A stretch of 64,000 nt of DNA from Siphonodentalium dalli. Taxonomy: Eukaryota > Mollusca > Scaphopoda > Gadilida > Siphonodentaliidae. Shown here piece after piece: positions 46,291 to 58,672 of this stretch. The translations under genes and the position numbers were made by a program. Location of the stretch: assembly GCA_032622095.1 (NCBI GenBank), contig CP136068.1, positions 56,132,025 to 56,196,024 on the forward strand. The letters are read 5' to 3'. The notes under the pieces are model-generated. The model ran no database searches. It was not told where the DNA came from and saw only the letters and a list, made by a program, of their open reading frames with translations. Numbering within the stretch: position 1 is the first letter of the stretch; each line of letters starts with the position of its first letter.

Positions 46291-47476
46291 AGCCTGTTGT
46301 AGTCCAAGTCTTCTTGTACTAAAACCAACTAAGATATTGGGATGGCGATGCTGGCGTTTAGTCCAAGACCGCCCTATATGCTCGCTTATGACACGGCTTA
46401 AGCGTTAGTGACCCGCTCAAATAAAACCACAATTATATGAAATAAAATATCACAATTGCGACAATAAACGGATATTTTCCGCAGAAGACATGCTATTTTA
46501 TCTGAAACCCACATCAGTTGTGAATTTAAAACGGTAATTTAATGCGAAAAGAGACATTTACCTCAATGTTTACAATTTTTTAAAAGTATGCGAACTCGGT
46601 TGACCTCGCGAACTGTGTTCGGCATTTTCCGTTGAAAATATTCCGTAGATTTTGGACAACAACGCAAATTACGATGAATTCTCCATTGTAATCGTAATTA
46701 TGTGTGTCAATAAATAAAATAATAAATAGATTAATTAAACATTGGAGATATAAATGTAATACACTAAATAAATGAACCTTAAGTTTGAAAAGTCCCACTA
46801 AAACGGAAGAACTATATTTCGAAACTGTGTGATTCGGTTCTCCGATTATTTTATCAACACAGATGTCAAAATGCACACCACACGCATGGCAAGTCAGACA
46901 CAAGAGATCTAATTTGCTCCAATTTTGACAAGTTGCTTGCGATAATTGTCAACAAAACTACCGTTCTGATCCTCCATTATGTCATTAAGTTTTTAGTGCG
47001 GGAATTGTTCTGAAAGCACATAGAAAACTGGACTTTCGGGCGATCGGTTTTCGCCATTTTTGTTCGGAAAACCCGCGCTATATATAGAAACGGAAAGTAG
47101 AATTCCCAGAACAAACAGCGGATTATGCCAAACTTATTCGGACCACTTCGGCTTTCGGTTAAAACGTAAACAAACAGAGAAACAAATCGATGTTTGTGGC
47201 AATCAACCGGAATATTCTATGTGTAATTTAACATTAAAGTTAGATTATTATACACCATTATGACCATTAGATGTAAGCCTTTCCGATGTATATAGCATCA
47301 TGTATTGATTTGCTAGGTAAATCGAGTAAAATACACCACAAATTCCCGCCACAGATCGTGGGCGTAACTCATGTGGTAGGATTGGTATGCAAGCGGGCTT
47401 GGACTAAATGCCAGCATCGCCATCCCAATATCTTAGCTGGTTTTAGTACAAGAAGACTTGGACTAAGCCTGTTGCT
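46291..47476. mobile_element. 1.2-kb element with about 80-bp TIRs
   Basis: The left end 46291-46372 (tagtccaagtcttcttgtac, ccaactaagatattgggatg, gcgatgctggc) is matched in reverse at 47397-47476 with few mismatches. The interior includes a moderately GC-rich part (46960-47110) but no recognisable protein. This is presumably a non-autonomous DNA transposon. A clear target duplication was not found. Confidence 0.75.
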
Positions 47477-48139
47477 GTAACACACACTTATGCCACAAAC
47501 CATATAGTCGTCACATGATTCTCTTCAAATCAAGGGATTTGGTAATACAAATGTTCATGCAACATCATATATAAACTACATGCACATATCAGAAACATTC
47601 ATGATTACATTGCATGAACATATCTTTAAAATTGGAAACTTACAATCAGGAGGTTTTAATGGTTTAACTACAAATTTGGAGGGATTGCACTAAAATATAT
47701 TGATGTGTGCCTTTCCACCCCTTATCAAGTGCCTTTATTTGGAGACTAACTGGTTGAAGTTGAATTGTCCGAGTGTGTTAGTATGCACAGTGCGTTGTCT
47801 GTCTGGATTATACTGTCTAGGTTACAGTACCCACCATCTAGCATTCAAAGGATTCATTAGTATTAATCCTCATTACTGTTTTATTACATTGTTGCTGCCA
47901 TGAGTGCCTTTTATTTCCCATTAAGCTGCATCACCTAATCAATTAGCATCATACTATTAATTTTATTCTCATGTTGCCCCCGTTACAAAATCAATTTGGG
48001 TTTTTGAATTAGATTTCTGGGGTAAAAAAAAAAATTCTTTTGCCATTTCTGAAAAATATTGGCCATTGGCCAATGACATCGTGAACCCTGTGGTAAACAC
48101 GCCTATTAATTTTCAAAATAATTCTCTGATAAATATCAC
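47477..48139. other. No gene seen
   Basis: AT-rich unique-looking sequence without a supportable feature. Confidence 0.4.
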
Positions 48140-48870
48140 CTGTAGGATGTGCTGATGGATTCAAATTTAAAAACAAAGTTGGTTATTGGTGGCCATGTTT
48201 TTGAAACAATTTCGGAAAAAATCAATGGTACCCATCAAGAGGTCACCTGAAGATCCGTATGATGATTGATAAAGTTCTATCAGATGAGGGACGTGGCCTA
48301 CAGGGTATGCCAAAATATTTAGTCATACAAAGAGTAAAATCCACTGGCGGCCATGGTTTAAATTTGGAAAAATTTGATGGCTCCCATTTAATAATCACCA
48401 AAAACAATTGGTGACCATCGTATGAGGGATGTGATCTGTAAGGTGTGCCAAAGGATTTAGTCATGCAAAGAGTAAAATCCAAGATGGCTGCTGGCGGTCA
48501 TGTTTTTCGTCGAAAATCTTTGAAATTCGATAGCTCCCACATCTGAAGGTGATCCTAAACATGCCTATAAATTTTTAAAAGAATTCTCCATTAAATGTGA
48601 CCTGCAGAGTATGCTGATGGATTCAAATTTGAAATCCAAGATGGCTGCTGGGGGCCATGTTTTTCAATAAATTTCAGAAAAAAAATTTAATGGCTCCCAT
48701 CTAGAGGTCACCACGAAGATTCAGATGAAGTTTAATGATGATCGGATTAGAGATGTGACCTGTAGGGTGTGCTAAATGAAATTGTTGATGGACAGACAGG
48801 CACACACATGCACAGATGGACACCAACCCATGGCAATAGCTCAAACTTTATCAACTAGAGCTAAAAATGA
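48140..48870 (+). mobile_element. Tandem-core element related to 32066-36420
   Basis: Units share tttagtcatgcaaagagtaa, atccaagatggctgctggcg and ggccatgtttttc with the array in the LINE, but are diverged and fewer (about four). The 3' side is gatggacagacaggcacaca, then catggcaatagctcaaactt, with a decayed hairpin (agctcaaacttta ... agagct) at 48837-48862, as in the other element. Confidence 0.72.
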
Positions 48871-49458
48871 AGGTTGGTAGCCAAATTACAACATTTCAAG
48901 GGGCTATTTTGCTAAAGGTCATGAGTTTGAAACCAGACCGATTATTCTGTACCCTAAAATTGCGTGAATGCCAAATTTAGTTGATGAAATCATTTAGTAC
49001 CAGGTAATTAAAATGTCAATGACACAGTAGCTCAACTTGGGAGATGTTAATAATTTTATGCTGAGCAGTCAATAGATGATAAAGAGAATATATTCAAGAT
49101 GTGGGCTCACTCAAGATTTTTCAGTTTTAAGTTTGATTTCAGATCGATGGAAAATATGGTAGAGAAATATTCACTCTTCATAACATAAACAACTTCTTGA
49201 AACAGACTTTTTTGCAAATGGTATTATTGAAAACAACAGTCCTAAAAGTAGATTCAACATTCAAACAAAAATAGAACACATAGCACTTCTAAAAGCACAG
49301 GCCCATTTTGATAGTTCTGATAGGTTAAAATTATTATTGTTCATGCTGGCATGGGACTGTCTCAATGATGAACAGATCATTTTTATTATATATCTATACT
49401 ATTTAGCAGATAATTTAATATATTTGTTTCCCACAAACAAATTTACTCCAATTAAGAC
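48871..49458. other. Probable 3' flank of CHPF; one element-like motif
   Basis: 49007-49035 (tcaatgacacagtagctcaactt) matches 32052-32075, at the left edge of the tandem-core element in the LINE. It could be a second 5' end of that family or a LINE fragment. Otherwise no feature. Confidence 0.4.
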
Positions 49459-49464
49459 TTTATT
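49459..49464 (-). promoter_or_regulatory. Candidate CHPF poly(A) signal
   Basis: AATAAA on the minus strand, about 290 bases after the CHPF stop codon. It is the first good hexamer I noticed downstream of the gene. Confidence 0.4.
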
Positions 49465-49751
49465 GTAACATATGTGGTGATGAATATTAACCTAGCTATA
49501 CTGTTGCCGATCAAGAACAGTTCACATAAAATTAGCAAATTCCAGAATTCTAACAACTTCTTAGTTTTAAAATATTGAAAGTAAAAATAAGTTTTCAGCT
49601 CTAAAATGACACTTACCAAAAAAAATAAGTGTGGTCATATTAAATCCATTTTTTAATAACCTTTCCATTATACATAATACTAATTTCGACAACTTTCTGC
49701 CATTAAACCAAGCCTGCCTAATGAACATGATTGTCTCATTGATTGAGAGAT

Positions 49752-50803
49752 TCAGTCTTCCATTTTGTTTTCGTACTCAAATATCAATTTGGCAAGTGTT
49801 GATTTTGATGCAAGTGCAGTGTCCCTCTGAGCGAGACAATTTTCAAAGATGTCTTGTGGAGACTCTGAATTACAGCGAATATCTTTGTATTCGAACCGTA
49901 ATGATGGTTCCACTGCCCGGAAAACATGCAGTTTCTTATATTTAACAAACATATAAAATAAATCATGTGATTCGGACTCTGCCATTGAGAGGAATTTCCG
50001 GGCATCAGTATAGTCACTGTTGTAGAAGCTGAGATGGTAGTGGCTCATCACAGCATACTGGCCAAAATTCTGCTTTATTTCCACAGTTGCTGGATATGGT
50101 TTTTCATCATAAATGAAGTTAGGTTTGAACTGCTGGTAGCCAATTGGTGAGAAAATCTGATATCCTTTTATGGTGTTCATCCGAACACGATTGAGGAAAT
50201 CGCTTTCGATTTCCATTCCCACACTGCAGTACAAAAGAATCGAGTCGTCGGAAAACTTCTTGCTGACAGCATCCATGATGACAAACTGTGAGATGTACAA
50301 CTTTGTCACATGAACATCTGTCCATGCAATTTTAGCCCCAGTCTGATATTCCTTCTCGTAATATGTGATAGTCGATCGTGCCGTCGCATACATATCATCC
50401 CCAGTGGGACGACCTCTGTAAATGAACACTATGAATAAGTAAGAGTTATCTCCTGTGTCTAAACAAACCTTGGCATATTGGTCAATAAAAGACTTTGCCT
50501 TGTCACGATCATCAATGTCGACAGGCAGAATGAAATTGACCCTTGTGTTCTCTGTGACATACGGCATTGGCACAATCTCAATGTCACTGAGGGGCTGTAC
50601 GAGGAACACTCGCCTATCGACGTATGCATTCCTGACCTTCATGTCACGTAACTGCAGATCTAGTATGTACTCCATTCCCCGTGTGGGGTCGAACCTCCGA
50701 TACCCATTAATAAGTTTGCTTAGTCGGTATCGGTCACCATACTTGTCATTCAGCTTGTCTATGGAGAATTTCATCACTTCTTTAATACTTTTTCTATCTG
50801 CAC
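49752..50803 (-). CDS. CHPF: Chondroitin polymerizing factor, terminal coding exon
   Basis: Encodes the last 350 residues. The exon follows an acatttcag acceptor (AG at 50805-50804) and starts with two bases of a split glycine codon. Family landmarks include LINGYRRFDPTRGMEY, VEIVPMPYVTE-type IEIVPMPYVTENTRVNF, MDAVSKKF, FLNRVRMNTIKGYQIF, FYNSDYTDARKFL and LHVFRAVEPSLRFEY. This is the chondroitin N-acetylgalactosaminyltransferase (CHGN) fold. In the Golgi, CHPF partners CHSY enzymes to extend chondroitin chains and has little activity alone. Consistent with that, the position of the CHSY DxD metal motif (before FLNR) reads CSVGME, with no DxD. The ending (LAKLIFEYENKMED) also follows CHPF/CHPF2 rather than CHSY1. 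The stop is at 49752-49754. Frames on the opposite strand are shadows. Confidence 0.95.
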
Positions 50804-51164
50804 CTGAAATGTATCATTGAACCATTGAAAGAAGTGTGCAAAACAGTGCTTTCTCTGAGGTTACCAATAGTTCCCGAGAACCAAATTAAAAGTACTTTTT
50901 ACGGACAAGATGGAATATTTTTCTTTTACACTGCATAGTAAGTAACTGAAGTGAATCCAGGAAGTAAAATAACTTTTTTTGCATGTCAACATGCTATGCA
51001 AATTAGATAAAAGGCTGCTAGGCCACACATCGCCCATATAAGGTGACTACATTTTTATTTTTTAGAAATGAAAAATTTGATTCTCAGAACAATCATTGAA
51101 CAAAACTTGCTTTCCAACTGTTTATGTTGTTAACTACATCTTTGATTAGATTCCGGAATAATAA

Positions 51165-51545
51165 TTGGCAAATTCTAAGTCAAAGAGGAGCATAACTCCA
51201 TCAGAAATGGTCTGACCAAACCCAAATTCGAACTTAACCTGTAATTTCATGTGATTAATCCACACACTAAATTTGAAAGCTATCAGATACCGGTAATCAT
51301 AACTTGAGTTATCATCAACCCATAAAACAAAATAATCAGCAAATTTTAAATCGAAAAGGGGTATAACCCCGCCAGAAATGGTTGGACCGGATCCAAATTT
51401 GAACTGGATTGGGATTTTCGCATATGACGGCTACATACCAAGTTTCATAAATTCTGTCGAAAATTATGTAAGTTTTCGAACAAATGTTTCGAACAGACAG
51501 ACATGATGTCAAGATGGATGAACACCGCTCATTTCTATAGTCTTC
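51165..51545. repeat. Diverged tandem units of about 168 bp
   Basis: ggcaaattctaagtcaaaga...cataactccatcagaaatgg recurs about 168 bp on as cagcaaattttaaatcgaaa...cgccagaaatgg. It ends with gaacagacagacatgatgtc. This resembles the cores and tails of the tandem-core elements here, but no terminal hairpin was identified. Confidence 0.55.
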
Positions 51546-52341
51546 CAAAAATTTTCGGTTGAGAAAAATTGAATATCAACTCAGCCATTTTGAAGGGCAA
51601 CTTTTGCTTTTGGCAACAAATGAGATAGCAAAATAATTAAGCTATCCTGAAGTTACTATTAGCTTTCCTTTTAAGTTTAAAGTTACAATGTTTAAAGCTG
51701 GCTGATTTCCATAACTCAGTACAGCAGCCAAATTATGACTTGAAGTGTGTTGTCTTTATCCAGTTATTTCGAATAAATTTGAAAAAAATCATCTCTCCTA
51801 ACAAGTACCTCCAAGAGGGATGAAAAGGTTGTCTGGAAAACGTTTGCAATAAAATGAGAAGGGCTACCTACATGAAACTACTTGATCCAATTTGATAATA
51901 TGACTTTAAGTAACATGTGAGAATAATTAGGTGCCGTTTACATGTGCGCGATGAAATTCAATTATTGGGTTTTAGTCCATGGGCTGGTAGGACCCCTCGT
52001 GCACCCCTCCCACACTACTTACCTTCTTTTGCATTCTCATGTACCCTAATATGTACTTGTCAGGAAAAATGATGTTAGCAGCAAATATTTTTTGTCCTAT
52101 TTTACCTACTGTGTCAAAGTTTAGCCTTACTTGGTTACCATTTGTTTCCGATGGGGTAGGGGCAACTGATATCCCACATAAGTGATGTCATTGTGATTGT
52201 ATTTTAACAGGTGATGTTTCATTTTGTAGGTATTTGAATACTCTATCCACTGGTCACAAAAATATGACGTCTTCATTGATGACGTCTCCAGAGGTCAAAA
52301 GGTCATGCAAAGGCATTGAAAACACATATATAATAGTCTGC

Positions 52342-52364
52342 ACCCCCCCCCCCCCCCCCCCCCC
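52342..52364. repeat. Poly-C tract of about 23 bases
   Basis: Uninterrupted C run within the CHPF intron. Confidence 0.9.
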
Positions 52365-52897
52365 ACCACAGGACTTAACTTCACCCACTCATTTTCTTTC
52401 TTATTATGACCCTCAACTTTTAAGCAAAGTTAACATGAAAAGAAAGTGGCCATTATAAGACGAGGCACTATAAGTTAAATTATTAAGACAAAATCTTTAC
52501 AAATGTATATAGTATTGTGAAGCTAAGACATAATGCTACCTTTTTAAGGCAAATTGGAACTCCACATCCAAGATGGCCATAAAAATGGCTGCCGGAAGTG
52601 GAAATATGACTATTTTAAACTAAATATCTTCTAAATTAGTTTCTGCTGTTTGGAACTGGTTGAGAATGGCGACTTTATTCTGTATTTTTCATGTTAACTG
52701 ATCATTGGAGTAATGAAATATGGTAATCTGTGGGTTCCAGCCCCTTTCGATCCTTTAAAAATTTGATTTTACAGAACACAGTATAAATTTCACCAAAATC
52801 ACCATTGGGATTCTAGTCATATTTCAACAAGATGAGCAGAACTGTGCAATGTAAGTGAGTAATACCCAAGGAAAGCAAATATTAGCTCTGACATTAA

Positions 52898-53155
52898 CTC
52901 TGTCTGCCACGACAAGCTAGAAGGACTGCTTTGGACATTGATGTCAAGGAGCTGAATGCTAAAGATGGAGTAGACAGATTATTAAAGGCACTTGATGAGA
53001 TCTTCTTGAAAGATGAAGTGGACTTGCTTATTCTGTATACACTTCATAGTTTCAGACAAGTGGATGGATTGACAATGAATGACTATATCATTGAATTTGA
53101 ACAGAAATATAATCAGTGTGCCAAACATAAGATGGAACTACTGCAGCAGTTATAA
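52898..53155 (+). pseudogene. Retrotransposon gag fragment
   Basis: The open frame begins after a stop at 52895-52897 and reads LCLPRQARRTALDIDVKEL, then NAKDGVDRLLKALDEIFLKD, then MNDYIIEFEQKYNQCAKHKM, to a stop. The order (DGV..LL..LD..F, then DYI.EFE..Y....) is typical of gag proteins found next to copia-like or similar retroelements in many invertebrates. No LTR, protease or RT was seen nearby, so only this fragment survives. It lies antisense within a CHPF intron. Confidence 0.6.
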
Positions 53156-53406
53156 AATACATAAATGTTTCATTGAATTTGCAAAATCACTGAACGCCAA
53201 TAAGACCTAACCCATTTCACTATTCCCAGTGCCCATCTATAATATATTTGCGTACTCTGCTGCTGTATTATCATTTTCACACTCCAGCAGTCGATCGCTC
53301 ACTCACTCGGGTTTGTAGTGTACTCTAGTGTAAAGACTCCACACATTATTGATTCACACCTGGTCATTCTACATTGTACATCGCAACCATTAACACTGGG
53401 TTTTAA

Positions 53407-53691
53407 CCCTTTCAGTGCCAGGGGTCGATCTGATCGGCCCTAATTTACGGTCTGTAAAATCAGCCCTAAAAAAATAAAAATAAATAAAAAAAAAAATTTG
53501 GTTTTAGATTTTTTTAAAATTATTAAAATTGTAAAAAATTGTAAAAAATAATAACAAATGATGAAAAATTGTTAGGCCAATGCATTCTCTTATATATGCG
53601 AGGCAACCTATGGTCGACTCGCATATATAAGAGAATGCATTGGCACAGGGTATATGGGTTGATACAAAAATCGGACTTGGCACTCAAAGGG
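53407..53691. mobile_element. TTAA MITE with perfect 27-bp internal hairpin, copy 2
   Basis: TTAA at 53403-53406 and 53692-53695. Ends are CCCTTTCAGTGCCAG and TTGGCACTCAAAGGG. Arms 53576-53602 and 53618-53644 are perfect reverse complements (gccaatgcattctcttatat...) around a 15-base loop. The same hairpin, decayed, occurs in the element at 45457-45675. The ends and TTAA fit a piggyBac-type MITE. Confidence 0.85.
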
Positions 53692-53972
53692 TTAAACTAT
53701 TCTTAAAACTTCATCTTCACCATAAAATCATCTGAAACATGTCCAGACCTAAATCGTCTTGAATTGGTAAGCTGAACTTTTAATGCATGTATGTGTCATT
53801 GTGTGAAAAATTTATTCTTGTGATGTGTTATTGTAAAATGTTTAGCTTTAATACTTTATTTTGTGTTTGTCTTGTCATATTTTATTTTAGCATTGGATCG
53901 TGAAGTCATTGAGATTTCTAGTGTATTTAATTTGATAATTTAACATTGGATTTGTAACAATGCTCCTTCCTA

Positions 53973-54402
53973 TGGGAAGCTAAATTGACATTTAATAAAT
54001 TATTGAGCTTGAGGGCAATAAGGAATCTCTAATTGCGCTTATATTCCTTATTGCGCTTAAGCATAATTAAATTTTCTTTCCTTATTACGCTTAAGTGCTA
54101 TTAGATATTACTTAATGCGCAATAAGATATCCCTTATTGTGCTTAAGTGCAATAAGAATTTCCCTTATTGCGCTTAATATTTAAGAAATGTCAATTGTGC
54201 TTGAGCGCAATAAGGAATCTCTAATTGCACCAATAAGAATATTCCTTATTGCGCTTAAGTATAATTAAATTTTCCTTATTGCGCATAAGTGCGATGAGAT
54301 TTCTTTATTGCGCAATTAGATATTCCTTTATGCGCAATAAGATCTTCCATTATTGCACTTAATCGCAATTAAGGATTTATTAAATGTCAATTTGGCTTCC
54401 CA
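53973..54402. mobile_element. Palindrome-cluster TIR element, copy 2
   Basis: 430 bp with inverted ends TGGGAAGCTAAATTGACATT and its near-complement, and TA on both sides. The interior is wholly made of palindrome-like units (ttattgcgcttaagcataat and variants) with no unique centre, unlike copy 1. Many units are decayed to half-sites. Confidence 0.83.
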
Positions 54403-56318
54403 TACCTTCCAAGTATTTTTATATAATTATTATAATGTTGGAACTTTGAAGTCTCCGAAATGAAGCACAATGAATAATAGAAATGCTAGTTACCTTTAAC
54501 TACCATTTGAATTGTTTATGAATCATTTAAGACTCCATAGCGGACATAAGAAAGATTCAATGTAAATGCATTCAGCGTAGTTAAGTTTTATATTTTATTT
54601 CTTTTAGGGTCAGAATAGCATTTATATGACTTTGTGTCTTCATGTCTGTTATCGTCATTGATGTCAAATGTAATGTGCTTCCTGTGATATGTTATATGTG
54701 AAAATCATGAGCTAGAACATATAAACTATGTAGAATCTTTACTATTCTTCTCATTTACACATCAATTGCAAGGAGGATAACACTACTTAAATGGAACATA
54801 TAAATGTATAAGACACCTGGTTTTATCTTGAGCTCATAGCCTCTGGGAACCTCATTCTGCTGAGGTGTAAGCAGAATGGGACCTAATTCTGCAAATAACA
54901 GACACCCTATTTCAAGGCTTGAACACAGGTAACTCAAAGATGGAGTAAAATCCCAGCCCATTGAGGTCCATTTCGCAGCCTCAGGTAAGTTAAAAATTCA
55001 CAGATAACAACGGAAGGATTCAAGCCATCCACCATGTTATACTAATAGTTAGGTCGCCGCGTGTACATTATACGATGCGGGCTCCCGATGTCACTGATTT
55101 AATATGGGTTTCAGTCGTTTATCGATCGACTGAGTGTACAAAACGTCTGAAAAAATTGATTATTATTCAATAAACCCAATGATATTATATACCTGCCTGC
55201 AATTGGGAATTTGGTGGTTGAAAATTGGGAATAAAGGTTCCTTTTTCCCATTGGAAATGGGGCCGAATACCGGACCCTAAGGACACCTAAAAAAAACCCT
55301 GGGATTATAATTAAATAAACAAGTTTCAGCATTATACACTGATGGTTTACATGTGAGAAAGACAAAGCAATGGAACATTAAGAGGATGGATGCATCTTAT
55401 GTTTCTCAACTTGATACTAATGCACGGAAATGCATGATGAATCAAAACACGCAAAAATAATTCCAGGGTTTTAACAGATATGCAGGAAATAATTGGGGGT
55501 CTTCCGTATTTGCGGTAAAGCTATCATAAAGCGGGAGTCTCTGGTATGAGTACAAATAAAAAACAAATTTCCATGGACAACCTTTGTCGGAATTCAAGTT
55601 CTTTTTAAGGACGAATATTCCACTGGGATGTTTGGATGCACATGGTGAATAAACATGCTCAATGTAGTAACTTTCATGAATTTTACAGCCATATGTTTTT
55701 TTTTCAATATATTTCATTTGAAAGGACAAACTGCTTGTTTACTGTAAGTTTGAAAAACTAACATTGCAAGAAACATGCCTTTATCTCACATAATCCTTTA
55801 AAGTTATGTGAAACACTCCAGTAGGGAGATCAAATAGAAATTGAGAATAATCTTTCTCAAAGTAGTTATTTGTTACGAATAGTAATCCAAATTGACGATA
55901 TACACCACCATTCTTAATAATTTCTTATATACTAACTAAATGCAATGACTCTCGATGGCGAAATAATTTGTGTTAAATTATCGCCGATAGTTGCATCCGA
56001 ATCGAGATGTAAATATTTACAATAGGGCGTAGTTCAGATGATGTTTTCGATTGAGTGGTACATGTATGGTCGATTTCTTTGAAATTTTCGACCATGTTAG
56101 TAGAATGCTACATTCCCCAGGTTGGCATAGTGCCTGAGTACTAACTTATCAATTTCACGCACCCGAACATGTTCATAATATGACGTTAAAAAGAGTCAAG
56201 AAAATCAGAGATGATAATCCTATACTACTATCCAACACTGCTGTAGCACGAGTCTCCATAGAGGCATAGATGAGATATTACAAAATCGTCCAGTAATATG
56301 CAGCAATCTATACATTAC

Positions 56319-56432
56319 CTTTGAGTTCCTTGATATTACTAAAGTCGCTGTCCAGAAATAGATTTGTATCTGTGAAATAATCCCATCTTATCACATCAAA
56401 TCTATTTTTAGGTTTGTATGGCTCTGGTACAC
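56319..56432 (-). CDS. CHPF: Chondroitin polymerizing factor, internal exon
   Basis: A 114-bp exon on the minus strand. Acceptor tattacag precedes 56432 and donor GTAATG follows 56319. It reads VPEPYKPKNRFDVIRWDYF, then TDTNLFLDSDFSNIKELK. RFDV(I/L)RW(D/E)YF is a hallmark of CHPF/CHSY proteins just upstream of the LINGYRRFDP block in the last exon. Both ends are phase 1: the upstream exon ends in G and this one starts GT (glycine), and the downstream junction again makes a glycine (G|GT). It is shorter than an exon-finder's usual limit, but phase and homology agree. Confidence 0.93.
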
Positions 56433-57732
56433 CTGTAATATGGGAAGAGACCGGCTCATAAGCAAGTAAGCAACAATCAAATCTATTTGATAACTGGATT
56501 CATGCTTCTGGCTGTTTTTTTAACTTTAAAATTATCTGATATTCTGCTCGCTTCATCATACCTAGACGAGAAATAGGGACCTCGTTGTTGGGTAAGCGTA
56601 AGCTGCTCTAATGAAGTGCCTGTAAAATGGCAGCAGACACAAGAATCGGCATTACTCAACAGCTGTGGTAATAATGTGAAGTGCTTAGGGTCTGCTCATG
56701 GTACTGGAGATAAGCGCTATATAAGCACCATTACAAATGAATGATTAGCAATCCAAATGGATTCTCTGTCTCGCAAGGTGAAAATGCAAAATTTCTTTTC
56801 CTTGAAGCTAAAATTTCAAAGATACAACTCTTAGTTTCCATTGTGAATTCCATCCATGGAAAAACCCCCAAAAACTCTCTTTTCAGTTTAATCAATCTAT
56901 AATCTAAATTTGGCTTAATAAAACAAATTGTATTCAACACCTCAATATAATTTAGAAAAGTTTATCGACAAAGATTTAAGGGGGCGATCAATTATTTCAA
57001 CCTTACAGAAAACTAAATTCCTCCTATTTGAAGAACATGACAGTCAATGACTGTGGGGTCAATCACCTGAGTGTAAAGACTGGGACTCTGAAGACTACAA
57101 CAGTCAGTACTTGTCAAAATCACTTAAGACAAATAGTTCTAAACATGTCAGATGAGAAGGACCCTTCACCTTGAAATTTATAATTGCAAACCACTGATAA
57201 ATATCCAACCCCTTACCCTTTTTAAACAAGACAACCAGACCACAGTCCTAAATTCACAAAATTCATTTTGCACATCCCTCTTAGGTTGAAATTTTACAAC
57301 TGGTACCAGTACTTCAATCTCTCAAACTTTTGAAAATTTCCTGACATCCCCCATAAAGTTAAAATGTGTGGCCATTTCGGTCCAACAGTTTAACCTGAAG
57401 TGGGAAAATGTGGACTGTTGGTTTAAAACATACTGGTTGGAAAATCAAATAAAACTATGAGAACAATTCTAACCTACTAAGCGAAAATCTAATCTACAAC
57501 TAATTTTGTATCAGGCATGAATTTCAACTGTTCAAAATTTTATCAAAGTAGGGAGACAGAACACCACCCCCATCTACACTCCCTCCCCATTACCTCTAAC
57601 ATTGCCCCCCTCCCCCCCCCCAACCCAGGCAGCTTAGAAATCATTAGGAATCTATATAATATTTTACCAGTACCAAACAAAATAGATACAGGAAGGGTGG
57701 GTGGGGAAAGAGTTAAATCTCTTTATCTCTGC

Positions 57733-58110
57733 TAGGGCTGCAATGATACACTTGGTTACAATACGATATGAATCATGATACATGATCCAACGATACGATA
57801 CATATCACGGTACATTAGTTAGAGTTTCCAAATGAATACCTCCTGAATTACCAGAAACAACAAGTTTATAACTGGTGATAGAGTTCATTTTAAACTAAAA
57901 TAGAGTATAATTGTTGGCTAGATGAGTCAAATATACATAGTATACATGTAAACTTGAGAGATAATTGCAGGTTTTGCTTTTTTTACACTAGCCGATCTTC
58001 AGACATTACTTGATTTCCTGTATCGTGATACACATGACTCAATAAAATTTGTGTATTGTTTGAAAGTGTATTGTGGTACATTGAATTCATGATGAATTGT
58101 TGCAGCCCTA
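57733..58110. mobile_element. hAT-type MITE
   Basis: 378 bp with TIRs TAGGGCTGCAATGAT / ATTGTTGCAGCCCTA and an 8-bp target duplication atctctgc / atctctgg (57725-57732, 58111-58118; one mismatch). The interior repeats cgatacgatac-type motifs. TAGGGCTGCAA ends and an 8-bp duplication fit the hAT superfamily. No coding capacity. Confidence 0.87.
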
Positions 58111-58499
58111 ATCTCTGGCCCTGTTTGAACAAATGTGAATCCCCATCTATGAGATCCATTCATCTATTAATTTCAAAATGTAGATTTAAGAGTTGAAGTG
58201 AATTGATTTTCCTCAAAAGATTCCTAAAAAATTACCCCATTTGAACAAATCTGAACCCCAGTCACCCAAATATAAGCTAAATAGGCTCGATGGTTCTTGA
58301 GAAGAAATTGTTTCAAGAATTACTATGGAGGGGAAAGAGTTATGGTCCTGGCTTCACAACTATTTGTCTGAATTTGAGTCACCTAGGGAACATCCAAACC
58401 AAAATACTAGTATGTATACCCATTCGGTCTTTAATATGGATCTGGAGAAGAAAAGAATTGTTGATTGAAGGATCGATAGACATCCAGATGGACATCTTG

Positions 58500-58672
58500 A
58501 TCGATTCCACTCGCCCGTGCAACGCTTTTTCGCCTCTGAGGCCCGACTCACGAATCTCACTCCCCGACGGGAGATTTCTCGTTCCCGCTTTTCGCCTAAA
58601 GAGTGGGAAACCGCAGACGCGAGGGCGGTTGCTCGCCTCGGACCGCTTGTTTCGCGGCGCTTTGGACAGACA
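58500..58672. other. GC-rich island of unknown origin
   Basis: About 170 bp rich in CG (cactcgcccgtgcaacgc, cgggagatttctcgttcccg, cgcggcgctttgg) within DNA of very low GC. It contains small inverted repeats and ends in gacagacagacaaa. Open frames run through it on both strands without recognisable domains. It could be a captured fragment or insertion of foreign origin. It is not a tRNA or 5S gene as far as I can tell. Confidence 0.5.

Larger units (their letters stand above)
50804..56318 (-). other. CHPF intron, 5.5 kb
   Basis: Lies between the last two coding exons, with donor GTAATG at 56318-56313 and acceptor CAG at 50806-50804. It is full of mobile elements listed separately. The parts 50804-51160, 51546-52340 and 54403-56318 hold no gene that I can support. 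A diverged dispersed repeat (cctcattctgc ... gcttg) lies at about 54838-54930, related to the inverted pair at 58768-59151. Confidence 0.85.

Noticed and set aside
50455-50820. 121-residue plus-strand open frame
   Set aside because: Entirely antisense to the strongly conserved CHPF exon, with no independent support.
55111-55729. Two minus-strand frames inside the CHPF intron (84 and 95 residues)
   Set aside because: They do not fit CHPF, lack matching splice phases with neighbouring exons, and show no domain I recognise.
58500-58672. tRNA or 5S rRNA gene in the GC-rich island
   Set aside because: No cloverleaf, A/B boxes in correct spacing or 5S internal control region could be recognised.
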